Shown here in pieces: positions 1 through 7,508 of a stretch of 11,428 nucleotides of DNA. Under the pieces are notes generated by a model that was not told the origin of the DNA, made no database searches, and saw nothing but the letters and a program-made list of their open reading frames with translations. The position numbers were made by a program, and so were the translations under genes. Position 1 is the stretch's first letter; every line of letters begins with the position of its first letter. This stretch comes from Nitrospinota bacterium (lineage in GTDB: Bacteria > Nitrospinota > Nitrospinia > UBA9942 > JAHJSF01), in NCBI GenBank assembly GCA_018830405.1, contig JAHJSF010000099.1, positions 1-11,428 on the forward strand, written 5' to 3'.

Positions 1-387
1 AGCCTCGGCAATCTGTTCGTTGGAAATATCCAATGTACCGTCATTCTTCAGTGCTGCCAGGAGTGATGCAGTAGCAATGAGGCCATGTTCACACCCCAAA
101 AACGGTATCTTAGGATGAGCCATGAGTAGCTCGGCTATTGATAAGGAATCTTTCTCATCCGTGGTAAAAGCGATATCTTTGACGAGATCAAACGCACCTT
201 TGCCATGACATTCGTCGCAGACATAATGTTCCTTAGGACAGCGTACATACCCCGTCTCTTCCTTACCGCAGTAGTTACAGACAACACTGACCGCAGTTTC
301 TAAATACTCTAACCGAGTACCACAAACCATGCAGTTCTCTGTTTTTTTCTCTTCTTCTTTAGGCTTACAGCAACATTCTTTATTCAT
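1..387 (-). CDS. DUF5714-like cysteine-rich protein, N-terminal 129 residues (3' partial)
   Basis: The minus-strand frame opens with ATG at 387-385 behind a strong AGGAGG Shine-Dalgarno at 7-nt spacing, and stays open to the window edge for 129 residues. Cysteines are abundant: C5-C7, then CxxC pairs at 19/22, 37/40 and 57/60, plus C50 and C99. A 'HYVCDECH' stretch lies at 54-61 and 'GCEHG' at 98-102. The paired cysteines suggest a zinc ribbon or other metal site. The spacing and the later His/Leu-rich segment resemble DUF5714 proteins, a family without an assigned function. The gene is divergent from the integron integrase and starts 85 bp past an attI-like core, so it could be the first gene cassette; that is inference. 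The C-terminal part is outside the window, so neither full length nor the presence of an attC can be judged. Confidence 0.65.
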   Translation of the reverse strand, partial: MNKECCCKPKEEEKKTENCMVCGTRLEYLETAVSVVCNYCGKEETGYVRCPKEHYVCDECHGKGAFDLVKDIAFTTDEKDSLSIAELLMAHPKIPFLGCEHGLIATASLLAALKNDGTLDISNEQIAEA

Positions 388-471
388 GCTAATACCTCCT
401 CAATTTTTATCTTCAAGACTCAATCGCTTATTTCATCTATCCGAACTATTTCAGATATATTTTTTATCGAA

Positions 472-488
472 GCCTAACAGTGTTAATA
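472..488 (-). other. Putative integron attI simple site (GTTAGGC core)
   Basis: Read on the minus strand, the sequence is an AAC-ending L-like site (TATTAAC, 488-482), three bases, then GTTAGGC (478-472). GTTAGGC is the classical core-site heptamer at which IntI cuts between G and TTAGGC. The AAC-N3-GTTAGGC arrangement resembles the attI1 crossover region as known from class 1 integrons. The site points away from intI and towards the DUF5714-like gene, the direction in which cassettes are inserted. The L half matches the RYYYAAC consensus only partly, and a single heptamer can occur by chance. Confidence 0.45.
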
Positions 489-537
489 GATGGAAACATT
501 TTCCATCATATCCGAGTATATATATGGAAAATGTTTC
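489..537. repeat. Nested inverted repeats upstream of intI
   Basis: A perfect 14-bp inverted repeat pairs GAAACATTTTCCAT (493-506) with ATGGAAAATGTTTC (524-537) across 17 nt. Its left arm lies within a second palindrome, GATGGAAA-CAT-TTTCCATC (489-507). The two folds are mutually exclusive. Possible roles are integrase accessory binding, a repressor operator for one or both divergent genes, or a structured single-stranded site. Nothing in the sequence decides among these. Confidence 0.6.
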
Positions 538-624
538 TACTTATTTCCGTATTAAAGATGTTTTGCGGAATATTTAGTTTGATTCTTTAATTGTTGTGGT
601 GTGGTCTCTAATTTTCTTTTTTAA

Positions 625-632
625 ATTATAAT
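625..632. promoter_or_regulatory. Symmetric -10-like box ATTATAAT, possibly bidirectional
   Basis: ATTATAAT is its own reverse complement and gives TATAAT on both strands (627-632 plus, 630-625 minus). On the plus strand it lies 11 nt before the intI ATG, so an intI transcript would have a very short leader. On the minus strand it points at the attI-like site and the DUF5714-like gene, where a cassette promoter is expected. No good -35 element accompanies it in either direction, and the region is AT-rich. Confidence 0.3.
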
Positions 633-643
633 ATGGGAAATAT

Positions 644-1636
644 ATGGAAAGCAAGGCTAAATTCAGACCTAATCCTGAGTACCGTTTGATGGATCAAGTC
701 CACGAGGTTTTACGATATCATCATTATGCGTATAGTACCGAACAGTCGTATGCTTCTTGGATATTGCAGTATCTAAAATTTTATGGAGGTAAAACCCACC
801 CGAAAGATATGGGTAAGGCGGAGCTTGAGAAGTTTTTGAGCTACCTTGCGGAACAGAAACATGTTGCAGTGGCAACTCAGAAGCAGGCGTTTAATGCGCT
901 TATTTTTTTATACAAGAAAGTTCTTGATATCGATTTAGGAAATGAAATAGCCCCAACACGCTCCAAACGCAGGATAAACCTACCAACAGTATTAACTAAG
1001 AGTGAGGTTTCTCGATTGCTTAATAATATGCATGGGAAACATGCTCTTATGGCAAGATTGCTTTATGGTGGTGGTTTGAGATTGATGGAGTGTGTTCGTT
1101 TGCGTGTGAAGGATGTTGATTTTGGGCAGGGAAAGATTTTTATACGAGATGCCAAGGGGAATAAAGATCGCATGGTAATTTTGCCGGAATCTATACATGC
1201 CTCTTTGAAAAAACAGATTGATTCTGTTGTTGAACTGCATGCTGAGGATGTAAAAGAAGGCTTTGGAGATGTTTATATAGCTATTTCCCTTTCTCGTAAA
1301 TATCTTAATGCTTCTAAAGAGATTGCCTGGCAATACGTTTTCCCCGCCAAGAGGCGCTCTGTTGACCCTAGGTCGGGGAAGGTAAGGCGTCATCATGTTA
1401 TGGAGTCCGGTTTGCAGAAGGCGGTCAAGGTTGCTCTAAATAATGCCAAAATATATAAGAAAGCCGGATGTCATACATTGCGTCATAGTTTTGCTACTCA
1501 TTTACTTGAAGATGGGGCTAATATTAGGATTGTACAAAAACTTATGGGGCATGCTGACGTAAAGACTACAGAAATTTATACCCATGTTATGAGAAAGGAT
1601 ATCGATTCTGTTAAAAGTCCTCTCGATAATCTATAA
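644..1636 (+). CDS. intI: Integron integrase (IntI-type tyrosine recombinase)
   Basis: The 330-residue product is a tyrosine recombinase with a SAM-like core-binding domain (about 15-95) and a catalytic domain (about 115-325). The visible catalytic set is R146, K171, H277, R280, H303 and nucleophile Y312, the same residue numbers known for IntI1. The insertion that separates integron integrases from XerC/D and phage integrases is present at about 210-252, including '[11 protein letters not shown]' and '[11 protein letters not shown]'. IntI enzymes recombine attI with attC sites of gene cassettes, acting on folded single-stranded attC. A weak GGGAA lies before the ATG. The gene is intact. It is divergent from the DUF5714-like gene and convergent with mscS. 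No clear attC was found in the window, so the enzyme may serve an array to the left or be a cassette-poor relic. Confidence 0.93.
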   Translation: MESKAKFRPNPEYRLMDQVHEVLRYHHYAYSTEQSYASWILQYLKFYGGKTHPKDMGKAELEKFLSYLAEQKHVAVATQKQAFNALIFLYKKVLDIDLGNEIAPTRSKRRINLPTVLTKSEVSRLLNNMHGKHALMARLLYGGGLRLMECVRLRVKDVDFGQGKIFIRDAKGNKDRMVILPESIHASLKKQIDSVVELHAEDVKEGFGDVYIAISLSRKYLNASKEIAWQYVFPAKRRSVDPRSGKVRRHHVMESGLQKAVKVALNNAKIYKKAGCHTLRHSFATHLLEDGANIRIVQKLMGHADVKTTEIYTHVMRKDIDSVKSPLDNL

Positions 1637-1669
1637 AGGTATGCACAATATGTATAGATATTTAATGTC

Positions 1670-1700
1670 GGGAGAGATTAGTTTCTTGTTTTAATCTCCC
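1670..1700. other. Imperfect hairpin between converging intI and mscS
   Basis: GGGAGAGATTA (1670-1680) pairs with TAATCTCCC (1692-1700) except for a 2-nt bulge. It lies between two converging genes and could limit transcription in both directions, but neither strand has a clear U-run after the stem. Its left arm starts outside the 59-bp repeat and its right arm is inside it. Confidence 0.35.
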
Positions 1701-1734
1701 TTATATACTAAGATTGTTAACCTATCTGTTTTTG
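1676..1734. repeat. 59-bp direct repeat, copy A
   Basis: These 59 bp recur at 2930-2988 in the same orientation with one difference (C1722 versus T2976). This copy starts 39 bp after the intI stop codon and ends 11 bp before the mscS stop codon. The 1,254-bp repeat-to-repeat distance corresponds to one repeat plus a segment that carries only mscS. Confidence 0.95.
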
Positions 1735-1745
1735 CCTGTTTTTGT

Positions 1746-2813
1746 TCATGATTGATTTTCCGGGGATTTCTCTACATATAGTGTTTGAGTCGGATAGGCG
1801 AATTCGATCCCTCGTTTTTCAAACTCTTCCCCGATCGCAAAATTGATCTCCTGCTGAATGTCCATGTATTTGTTATAGTCACTGCTCAAAACATAGTAGA
1901 CGACTTCGAAATCAAGGCTGAAGTCTCCGTACGAGGAAAAATGGGCGCGGTCAAATGCCGTGTCCCTGATATTTGCTATAATATCCTTTATTATTCCCGG
2001 AATTTCCTTTAGCTGTCCGGACGTTGTTTGATAAATCATGCCGAGTTTGAAAACAACACGGCGTTTTTCCATCCTCTTGTAGTTCCGGATGCGGGAATTC
2101 GTCAGATCGGTGTTCGAAAATACCAGCTGTTCCCCGCTCAGACTGCGCACCTTTGTGGTTTTTATGCCGATATGCTCAATTGTTCCAAGAAAATCACCGA
2201 CAATAATGAAATCGCCCAGTTCAAACGGCTTGTCGAAAAATATGACGAAGTAGCTGAACAGATCCCCCAGTATTGTCTGTGCGGCCAGCGCTACGGCTAT
2301 CCCGCCGATTCCCAGACCTGCAACAATAGTTGAAATTTTAAAGCCCAGATTGTCGAGAAGAAACGTAATGCCTATGCCCCAGACTATAACTTTGATTATA
2401 GGTATAATTCCCTTGAGGCTCTGCTGCCTGACAGGGTCGACTTCCTTTTTTATCCAGTATGTCTGAAGTGAGTAATTAATGAGCTCCATTATGAAGCGCA
2501 AACTGAAATAAGTCAGGACCACCAGACCCGATATGTCCAGTGTTCTTATCATCGAAGGGCTCAGCGTCAGTGTTTTGATAGCAAGATAGAACAGGCCGAA
2601 ATAAAGCAGCGGGACCAGTTTTTTCTCAATGATCCGGATCAGGAAATCGTCTATTGTCGTGGAGGTCTTCTTCGACCATGACTTCAGCCTGTGCAAAAAA
2701 ATGCTTTTAATGATCTTTATTGTGAGAATGCCCGCGAGAAAGACCGCAATGGAAATAAGATAATCCATCACCCGGTTCTGAAAAACAGTCTGCTGCAGGA
2801 TTTCAATATCCAT
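1746..2813 (-). CDS. MscS-family small-conductance mechanosensitive channel
   Basis: This inner-membrane channel would release solutes during hypo-osmotic shock. With the start chosen here it has 355 residues. Hydrophobic segments lie at about 17-40, 66-84, 94-112 and 135-155. They are followed by the glycine/alanine-rich pore helix at about 160-195 (GLGIGGIAVALAAQ) and the DKPFELGD stretch that opens the beta domain, both hallmarks of MscS. A cytoplasmic alpha/beta domain follows to the end. The ATG at 2813 was chosen because AAGGA precedes it at 6 nt and the N-terminus then fits the family. An in-frame ATG at 2924 would add 37 residues of atypical sequence. The gene lies alone, opposite to its neighbours, between two 59-bp direct repeats, which suggests it was inserted as a unit. 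Confidence 0.88.
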   Translation of the reverse strand: MDIEILQQTVFQNRVMDYLISIAVFLAGILTIKIIKSIFLHRLKSWSKKTSTTIDDFLIRIIEKKLVPLLYFGLFYLAIKTLTLSPSMIRTLDISGLVVLTYFSLRFIMELINYSLQTYWIKKEVDPVRQQSLKGIIPIIKVIVWGIGITFLLDNLGFKISTIVAGLGIGGIAVALAAQTILGDLFSYFVIFFDKPFELGDFIIVGDFLGTIEHIGIKTTKVRSLSGEQLVFSNTDLTNSRIRNYKRMEKRRVVFKLGMIYQTTSGQLKEIPGIIKDIIANIRDTAFDRAHFSSYGDFSLDFEVVYYVLSSDYNKYMDIQQEINFAIGEEFEKRGIEFAYPTQTLYVEKSPENQS

Positions 2814-2929
2814 GACAATTCCTTGATTCTTTGAATTCTTAAGGCATTTCCCGATTATAATCAACTTCTTGTGAGAGAGTATATTATACTCCTCAAACAG
2901 GATACTTCTAAATTGGTTTGCCAATGGTG

Positions 2930-2988
2930 GATTAGTTTCTTGTTTTAATCTCCCTTATATACTAAGATTGTTAACTTATCTGTTTTTG
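2930..2988. repeat. 59-bp direct repeat, copy B
   Basis: This is the second copy of the repeat at 1676-1734, ending 41 bp before the aspS ATG. The left arm of the hairpin seen at copy A is degraded here (GGTGGATTA, 2926-2934), because homology begins inside that arm. A TATACT (2958-2963) inside the repeat could serve as a -10 for aspS, but no good -35 is present at normal spacing. Confidence 0.95.
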
Positions 2989-3029
2989 TTATTTTCCCTA
3001 AATATTTTTTTAGAAGTTGTGATTTGACC

Positions 3030-4805
3030 ATGTCCAAATTATTGAAAAGAACGCATAACTGCGGAGAGCTTAGCGCCAAGGATGCCGGCCAAGAGGTTAC
3101 CCTGTGCGGCTGGGTAGATAGGCGCCGTGACCATGGAGGACTAATATTTGTAGACCTTCGTGACAGAGAAGGGATTACCCAGGTTGTCTTTAACCCTGAG
3201 GTTAATAAAGAGGTTCACGCCGAGGCGGAATCTATACGGAACGAGTATGTATTGGCTATTGTTGGGAATGTTTCTCCCCGCCCTGAGGGGACAATTAACG
3301 GGCATCTGAAAACAGGGGAAATTGAGATTGTTGTTTCAAGCCTGGAGATACTCAACAGGGCCGCCCCTCTCCCCTTTGCCATCAATGACAACGAGGAGAT
3401 TTCTGAGTCTTTGAGGTTAAAGTATCGTTATCTCGACCTCAGGCGCTCCGAAATGAGAGATAGGCTTCTCACCCGGAGTAAGGTAGTCAAGGCGGTTCGT
3501 GACTTTCTAGACGGCGAAGGGGTGATAGAGGTTGAAACCCCTTATCTAACCAAGAGCACCCCTGAAGGGGCGCGAGACTACCTTGTCCCCAGCCGTATAA
3601 ATGTCGGGCATTTTTATGCCCTTCCGCAGTCTCCCCAGCTTTTTAAGCAGATATTGATGATTGCCGGTTATGAGAAATATTATCAGATAGCCAAGTGTTT
3701 CCGAGATGAGGATCTGAGGGCCGATAGACAGCCGGAGTTTACTCAGATAGATATGGAGTTTTCCTTTGTTGACAGCAATGACGTTATGTCGCTTATTGAG
3801 GGGATGATGTGTCAGGTCTTCGACAAGGTTATGGGGAAGAGGCTTGAGGCCCCATTTCAAATTATCCCCTACCATGAGGCGATGGATAGGTATGGGTCTG
3901 ATAAACCTGACCTCAGGTTTGGGATGGAGCTGAAGGATATTTCCTCCATTGCCGCCTCATCCGACTTTAAGGTCTTCGCCGAGACGATTAAAAATGGGGG
4001 AGAGGTCAGGGGAATAAATGCCAAGGGGTGTTCCGGCTACTCAAGGAAGGATGTAGACCTTCTCATGGAGGAGGCCAAGATATTCGGGGCCAAGGGGCTG
4101 GCCTGGTTTAAGATTACCGAAACGGGAATTGAGTCACCCATAGCCAAGTTCTTCTCCCCCGAACAGCTTGAGGCCATAAAGACAAAACTTGAAGGGGAGG
4201 GGGGGGATCTACTTCTCTTTGTGGCCGATAGTAGAAAGGTTGTCTTAGACTCATTGGCCCACCTGAGAAATCTCTTTGGTGAGAGACTGGGGATGATAGA
4301 TGAGAAAAAATATGCCTTTGCTTGGATAACAGAATTCCCTTTGTTGGAGTGGGATGATCAGGAGAATAGGTGGTTTGCCATGCATCACCCCTTTACCTCT
4401 CCTGTGGATGAGGATATCTCCCTATTCGATACCGATCCGGGGAAGATGAGAACCCACGCCTACGACCTTGTTCTAAACGGTTCTGAGATTGGTGGGGGGA
4501 GTATCAGGATACATAAGAAAGAGATTCAGGAGAAGATGTTTAGGGTCCTCGGAATAGGGGAGGATGAGGCCAGAGAGAAGTTTGGCTTCTTCATAGATGC
4601 CCTCGACTACGGAACCCCACCGCACGGCGGAATAGCTATCGGACTCGACAGGTTTATGGCCATGATTACCGGGTCTAAATCTATACGTGATGTTATCGCC
4701 TTCCCGAAGACTCAGAAGGGGGTCTGTCTTATGACTGAGGCTCCTTCAACCGTTGATAAGAAACAGCTTAAAGAGCTCGGTATCGTTAAGATAGAACAGA
4801 AATAG
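3030..4805 (+). CDS. aspS: Aspartate--tRNA ligase, predicted non-discriminating type
   Basis: This class IIb synthetase charges tRNA with aspartate in the cytoplasm. The 591 residues follow the bacterial layout: N-terminal OB-fold anticodon-binding domain (about 1-110), catalytic core, an inserted GAD domain (about 285-415), and the end of the core. Motif 2 begins at 'FRDEDLRAD' (224-232), and motif 3 'GIAIGLDR' (534-541) ends in the conserved Arg541. '[12 protein letters not shown]' and 'QSPQLFKQ' are also intact. His35 and Gly87 align with E. coli Leu30 and Lys82. His and Gly at these sites are reported for the non-discriminating enzyme of Pseudomonas aeruginosa, so it probably also charges tRNA-Asn for GatCAB. 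The ATG at 3030 fits the family N-terminus. A TTG at 3024 is in frame and better placed for the weak AGAAG at 3012-3016. It heads an aspS-gltX-uppP operon. Confidence 0.95.
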   Translation: MSKLLKRTHNCGELSAKDAGQEVTLCGWVDRRRDHGGLIFVDLRDREGITQVVFNPEVNKEVHAEAESIRNEYVLAIVGNVSPRPEGTINGHLKTGEIEIVVSSLEILNRAAPLPFAINDNEEISESLRLKYRYLDLRRSEMRDRLLTRSKVVKAVRDFLDGEGVIEVETPYLTKSTPEGARDYLVPSRINVGHFYALPQSPQLFKQILMIAGYEKYYQIAKCFRDEDLRADRQPEFTQIDMEFSFVDSNDVMSLIEGMMCQVFDKVMGKRLEAPFQIIPYHEAMDRYGSDKPDLRFGMELKDISSIAASSDFKVFAETIKNGGEVRGINAKGCSGYSRKDVDLLMEEAKIFGAKGLAWFKITETGIESPIAKFFSPEQLEAIKTKLEGEGGDLLLFVADSRKVVLDSLAHLRNLFGERLGMIDEKKYAFAWITEFPLLEWDDQENRWFAMHHPFTSPVDEDISLFDTDPGKMRTHAYDLVLNGSEIGGGSIRIHKKEIQEKMFRVLGIGEDEAREKFGFFIDALDYGTPPHGGIAIGLDRFMAMITGSKSIRDVIAFPKTQKGVCLMTEAPSTVDKKQLKELGIVKIEQK

Positions 4806-4817
4806 GGTATAAAAAAT

Positions 4818-6254
4818 ATGAGTAATATAGAAGCGGGGAAGGTGAGGACACGTTTTGCCCCCAGTCCAACAGGTTATCTACACGTGGGGGGTGTTCGTAC
4901 TGCCCTTTTCAATTACCTCTTTGCTAGACAGCATGGGGGAGAGTTTATCCTCCGTATTGAAGATACAGACCAGACCCGTTCTACAGAGGAGTCGATAGCC
5001 CAGATACTTGAGGGGATGAAATGGATGGGGCTTGATTGGGATGGCCCTGTAACTAGGCAGACAGAACGTTTTGCGGCCTACAAGTCTCATGTAGATAGGT
5101 TGTTGTCCGAAGGGAATGCCTACCGCTGTACCTGTTCTCCCGAAGAGCTTGATGCCAAAAGAAAGCTGGCCATGGCGGAGGGGCGTAAACCTCAGTATGA
5201 TGGAACCTGCCGTAATCGTAATGACATCTCTCCTGATGGGCCGCATGTAATCCGTTTTAAATCTCCGGCCGAAGGCGCTACCACTTTTACAGACCTGGTG
5301 AGAGGGGATATGAGTGTCAACAATGCTGAGATAGATGACCTTATAATCTGGAGAACGGATGGAACACCAACCTACAATCTCTCCGTTGCCATAGATGATG
5401 CCGAGATGGGGATTAGCCATGTTATACGTGGTGATGACCATTTAGCCAATACGCCGAGACAGGTTCAGCTGTATGAGGCCCTCGGATATCCTATTCCTAA
5501 GTTTGCCCATATACCGATGATATTAGGCCCCGATAAAGCCAGACTCAGCAAACGCCATGGGGCGGCCTCTATCCTTGAGTATAGGGAGATGGGCTATCTG
5601 CCGGAAGCGGTTATAAACTATATCGCCCGATTGGGCTGGTCCTACGGAGATCAGGAAATATTCAGCATGAAGGAGCTGATAGATTGTTTCTCACTTGATC
5701 GTGTTGGCAGGTCTCCGGCAGTATTTGATACTGAAAAGCTCGATTGGCTCAACACCCATTATATAAAGAATGGGGATGACCTAGCCTTAACCCAGGCGAT
5801 AAAACCGTTTCTTTCCAAGGACTCTATATCTGTTGAAGATAAGGATATTATTGTCGGCATCCCCTCCCTTAAACAGAGGAGCAGAAATCTGCTTGAGATG
5901 GCTCAGGGGACAGAGTACTACCTCTTAGATGAAATTAAATATGAGGAGGAATCAGCCTCAAAGTTTTTAACCGAGGATAATCTCCCCTATATAAAAAAGG
6001 TTGAAGAGAGGCTTTTGCTTCTTGATTTGGTCAGCCACGAGACACTTGAAAAACTCTTCAATGAGGTGTGCGAAGAAACCAATACAAAATTGGGAACCAT
6101 TGCCCAACCGGTAAGGGTTGCCCTGACCGGCAAAAAGGTAAGTCCCGGGATATATGATGTAATACAGGTTCTTGGTCGAGACAGGAGTATTAAGAGATTG
6201 CAGTCGGCCGAGAAGATGATTAAGGCCAAACCCTTCCCCGCAGAGGGAAAATGA
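4818..6254 (+). CDS. gltX: Glutamate--tRNA ligase
   Basis: This class I synthetase attaches glutamate to tRNA-Glu and, in many bacteria, also to tRNA-Gln for later amidation. The 478-residue length is normal. The HIGH-type motif reads HVGG (22-25) within 'APSPTGYLHVGG', and the KMSKS-type motif reads LSKR (243-246) in 'DKARLSKRHGA'. C104, C106 and C131 match three positions of the zinc site of the E. coli enzyme. The fourth ligand, a histidine in E. coli, is not seen, which is common in this family. A helical anticodon-binding domain occupies about residue 320 to the end. The gene begins 12 nt after aspS, with a modest TAGGG upstream, and its TGA overlaps the uppP ATG, so translational coupling is likely. 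Confidence 0.96.
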   Translation: MSNIEAGKVRTRFAPSPTGYLHVGGVRTALFNYLFARQHGGEFILRIEDTDQTRSTEESIAQILEGMKWMGLDWDGPVTRQTERFAAYKSHVDRLLSEGNAYRCTCSPEELDAKRKLAMAEGRKPQYDGTCRNRNDISPDGPHVIRFKSPAEGATTFTDLVRGDMSVNNAEIDDLIIWRTDGTPTYNLSVAIDDAEMGISHVIRGDDHLANTPRQVQLYEALGYPIPKFAHIPMILGPDKARLSKRHGAASILEYREMGYLPEAVINYIARLGWSYGDQEIFSMKELIDCFSLDRVGRSPAVFDTEKLDWLNTHYIKNGDDLALTQAIKPFLSKDSISVEDKDIIVGIPSLKQRSRNLLEMAQGTEYYLLDEIKYEEESASKFLTEDNLPYIKKVEERLLLLDLVSHETLEKLFNEVCEETNTKLGTIAQPVRVALTGKKVSPGIYDVIQVLGRDRSIKRLQSAEKMIKAKPFPAEGK

Positions 6255-7024
6255 ATAATTTAACCGCTTTATTGCTCGGGGTTATGCAGGGGGTGGCCGA
6301 GTTTCTTCCGATAAGTTCTTCGGGGCATCTGGTAATTGCCCAACATTTTATTAAAGGGTTTAAGCAGCCGGGGATCCTCTTCGACGTTGTTCTCCATGTA
6401 GGGACATTGGTTTCCACCTTAATCTATTTCAGAAGGGATATAGTCGAAATAATAAAAGAGTTTTTTAAGGGGGGAAGGGATAATAAGAAAACCGCCATAC
6501 TTATCATCGTCGCCTCTCTTCCAACCGCCATTATAGGACTGACTTTCAAGGATTATGTTGAAACTGTTTTCAGTTCTGTCTCCATTGCAGCCGCCATGTT
6601 ATTAGTGACCGGCCTTATCCTCTTTCTTACCGGTTTCGTGACAAGGGGGCATAAAGACAGGTTGGGGTTTTTGGATGCTATTCTGATAGGAACGGCCCAG
6701 GGGATAGCCATTATGCCCGGTATATCTAGGTCAGGGGTAACTATCTCTACCGGTATATTCAGAAAGATAGACGCGGAGGAGGCCGGACGGTTCTCCTTTC
6801 TTCTTTCTATCCCGGCTATCCTGGGTGCCCTCCTTATAGAGAGCAGACATATATCATTAGTTGAGAGCGGCTCCGCATCATTCTATATAGTCGGCGCGGT
6901 TGCTGCTATGGTGGCCGGCCTTTTATCGATCCACTTTTTGATGTCCGTTCTTCGTTCTAAGCGTTTGGCCTATTTTGCCGTATACTGTTGGATTATAGGT
7001 GGTATAACCTTTCTTGTAATCTAG
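6251..7024 (+). CDS. uppP: Undecaprenyl-diphosphatase UppP/BacA
   Basis: This integral membrane phosphatase converts undecaprenyl diphosphate to the monophosphate lipid carrier for peptidoglycan and other surface polymers. Loss or overexpression of family members alters bacitracin sensitivity. The 257-residue product is almost entirely hydrophobic helices. It shows both family signatures: the glutamate-rich motif in 'QGVAEFLPISSSGH' (14-27), and 'PGISRSGVT' (156-164) with the conserved arginine (R160). The start codon lies in an ATGA overlap with gltX, so it probably relies on reinitiation from the synthetase message. It appears complete. No strong intrinsic terminator was found after the stop codon. 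Confidence 0.96.
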   Translation: MNNLTALLLGVMQGVAEFLPISSSGHLVIAQHFIKGFKQPGILFDVVLHVGTLVSTLIYFRRDIVEIIKEFFKGGRDNKKTAILIIVASLPTAIIGLTFKDYVETVFSSVSIAAAMLLVTGLILFLTGFVTRGHKDRLGFLDAILIGTAQGIAIMPGISRSGVTISTGIFRKIDAEEAGRFSFLLSIPAILGALLIESRHISLVESGSASFYIVGAVAAMVAGLLSIHFLMSVLRSKRLAYFAVYCWIIGGITFLVI

Positions 7025-7122
7025 ATTATTGAGCGAGTTAGGGATAGGGCTTGTTTCTTGCTATTTTCTGTGTTTTCTGCGAACTCTGCGGTGGTGGGAA
7101 GGCGCTGTATCCCACATAATAT

Positions 7123-7152
7123 TTGACAAGCTACCTATGTTATGTTCATAAT
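7123..7152 (+). promoter_or_regulatory. Sigma70-type promoter for rpsT
   Basis: A perfect -35 TTGACA (7123-7128) and a near-perfect -10 CATAAT (7147-7152) are separated by 18 bp. Transcription would start near 7159, giving a leader of about 60 nt before the S20 start codon. This is the best consensus promoter in the window, as expected for a ribosomal protein gene. Confidence 0.75.
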
Positions 7153-7170
7153 ACCGAGCTGTTTAGTTAT

Positions 7171-7187
7171 TCCGCCATGTGGGCGGA
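7171..7187 (+). promoter_or_regulatory. Leader hairpin of rpsT
   Basis: TCCGCC (7171-7176) and GGCGGA (7182-7187) form a perfect 6-bp stem with a 5-nt loop in the predicted rpsT 5' leader, 16 nt before the Shine-Dalgarno. It could stabilise the message or serve in autoregulation by S20. The role is inference. Confidence 0.45.
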
Positions 7188-7217
7188 TTTCAAAGAATAA
7201 AAAGAGGAGGATCGGTT

Positions 7218-7508
7218 TTGAGTAATAAAGTTTCCGCCAGACATAAGTCGGCTGTCAAGAGGGCCAAACAGAACATTAAAAAAAGGGAACATAACGTTCA
7301 GGTTGTATCTTTTCTTAAGACTGTCGTTAAGGGTGTTAAGGTTGCAGCCGCCGGCGGTTCCAAGGCGGAGGCCGAGGTTGCCCTTAAGAAGGCTGTGCCT
7401 GTTATAGATAAGGCCGTGTCTAAAGGGGTTATCCCGAGAGAGAGGGGAAGCAGAAAGATTGCCCGTCTTCATCTTTTGGTCAACTCTGTTGGATCAGTCG
7501 AGGCATAA
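7218..7508 (+). CDS. rpsT: 30S ribosomal protein S20
   Basis: S20 is a primary 16S rRNA-binding protein of the small subunit. The 96-residue product is lysine/arginine-rich and helical. Its 'SARHKSAVKRAKQN' start and 'KKAVPVIDKAVSKGVI' segment are typical of S20. The start is the TTG at 7218-7220, because a strong GAGGAGG (7204-7210) precedes it by 7 nt and the family N-terminus begins there. An ATG at 7179 would add 13 unrelated residues and would overlap the leader hairpin. A UUG start is also known for E. coli rpsT, where it is tied to translational control. The gene has its own promoter, and its last 15 bp overlap the end of holA on the other strand. Confidence 0.93.
   Translation: MSNKVSARHKSAVKRAKQNIKKREHNVQVVSFLKTVVKGVKVAAAGGSKAEAEVALKKAVPVIDKAVSKGVIPRERGSRKIARLHLLVNSVGSVEA

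Larger units (their letters stand above)
388..643. other. Intergenic region between divergent DUF5714-like gene and integron integrase (candidate attI region)
   Basis: This AT-rich 256-bp gap holds no convincing gene. It contains, from left to right, the SD of the DUF5714-like gene, a GTTAGGC core on the minus strand, nested inverted repeats at 489-537 and a symmetric ATTATAAT box. The layout of intI divergent from a downstream gene with a core site between them is that of an integron platform. No second strong core or LexA box was recognised. Confidence 0.5.

Noticed and set aside
329-577. Plus-strand 82-residue frame
   Set aside because: It overlaps the start of the DUF5714-like gene and the AT-rich palindromes, and has no recognisable domain or SD. 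It is likely a chance frame.
1676-1734. The 59-bp repeat as an integron attC (59-base element)
   Set aside because: The length and position are suggestive, but there is no RYYYAAC at one end with GTTRRRY at the other, and no overall attC-type palindrome. The only GTTAAC lies inside the repeat.
2814-2924. Extension of MscS by 37 residues to an upstream ATG
   Set aside because: The extra residues do not look like an MscS N-terminus, and the internal ATG at 2813 has a better SD.
4878-5441. 187-residue minus-strand frame inside gltX
   Set aside because: It is antisense to a strongly conserved gene and its translation shows no family. It is a shadow frame.
7025-7122. A gene or terminator between uppP and the rpsT promoter
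   Set aside because: No frame of use was seen. A GTGGGA/TCCCAC 6-bp stem lacks a U-run, and the repeated TCTGCG words are too short to call a repeat element.
7179-7217. ATG start for S20 at 7179
   Set aside because: It adds 13 residues foreign to S20 and overlaps the leader hairpin. The GAGGAGG-TTG pair at 7204-7220 is a much better start.
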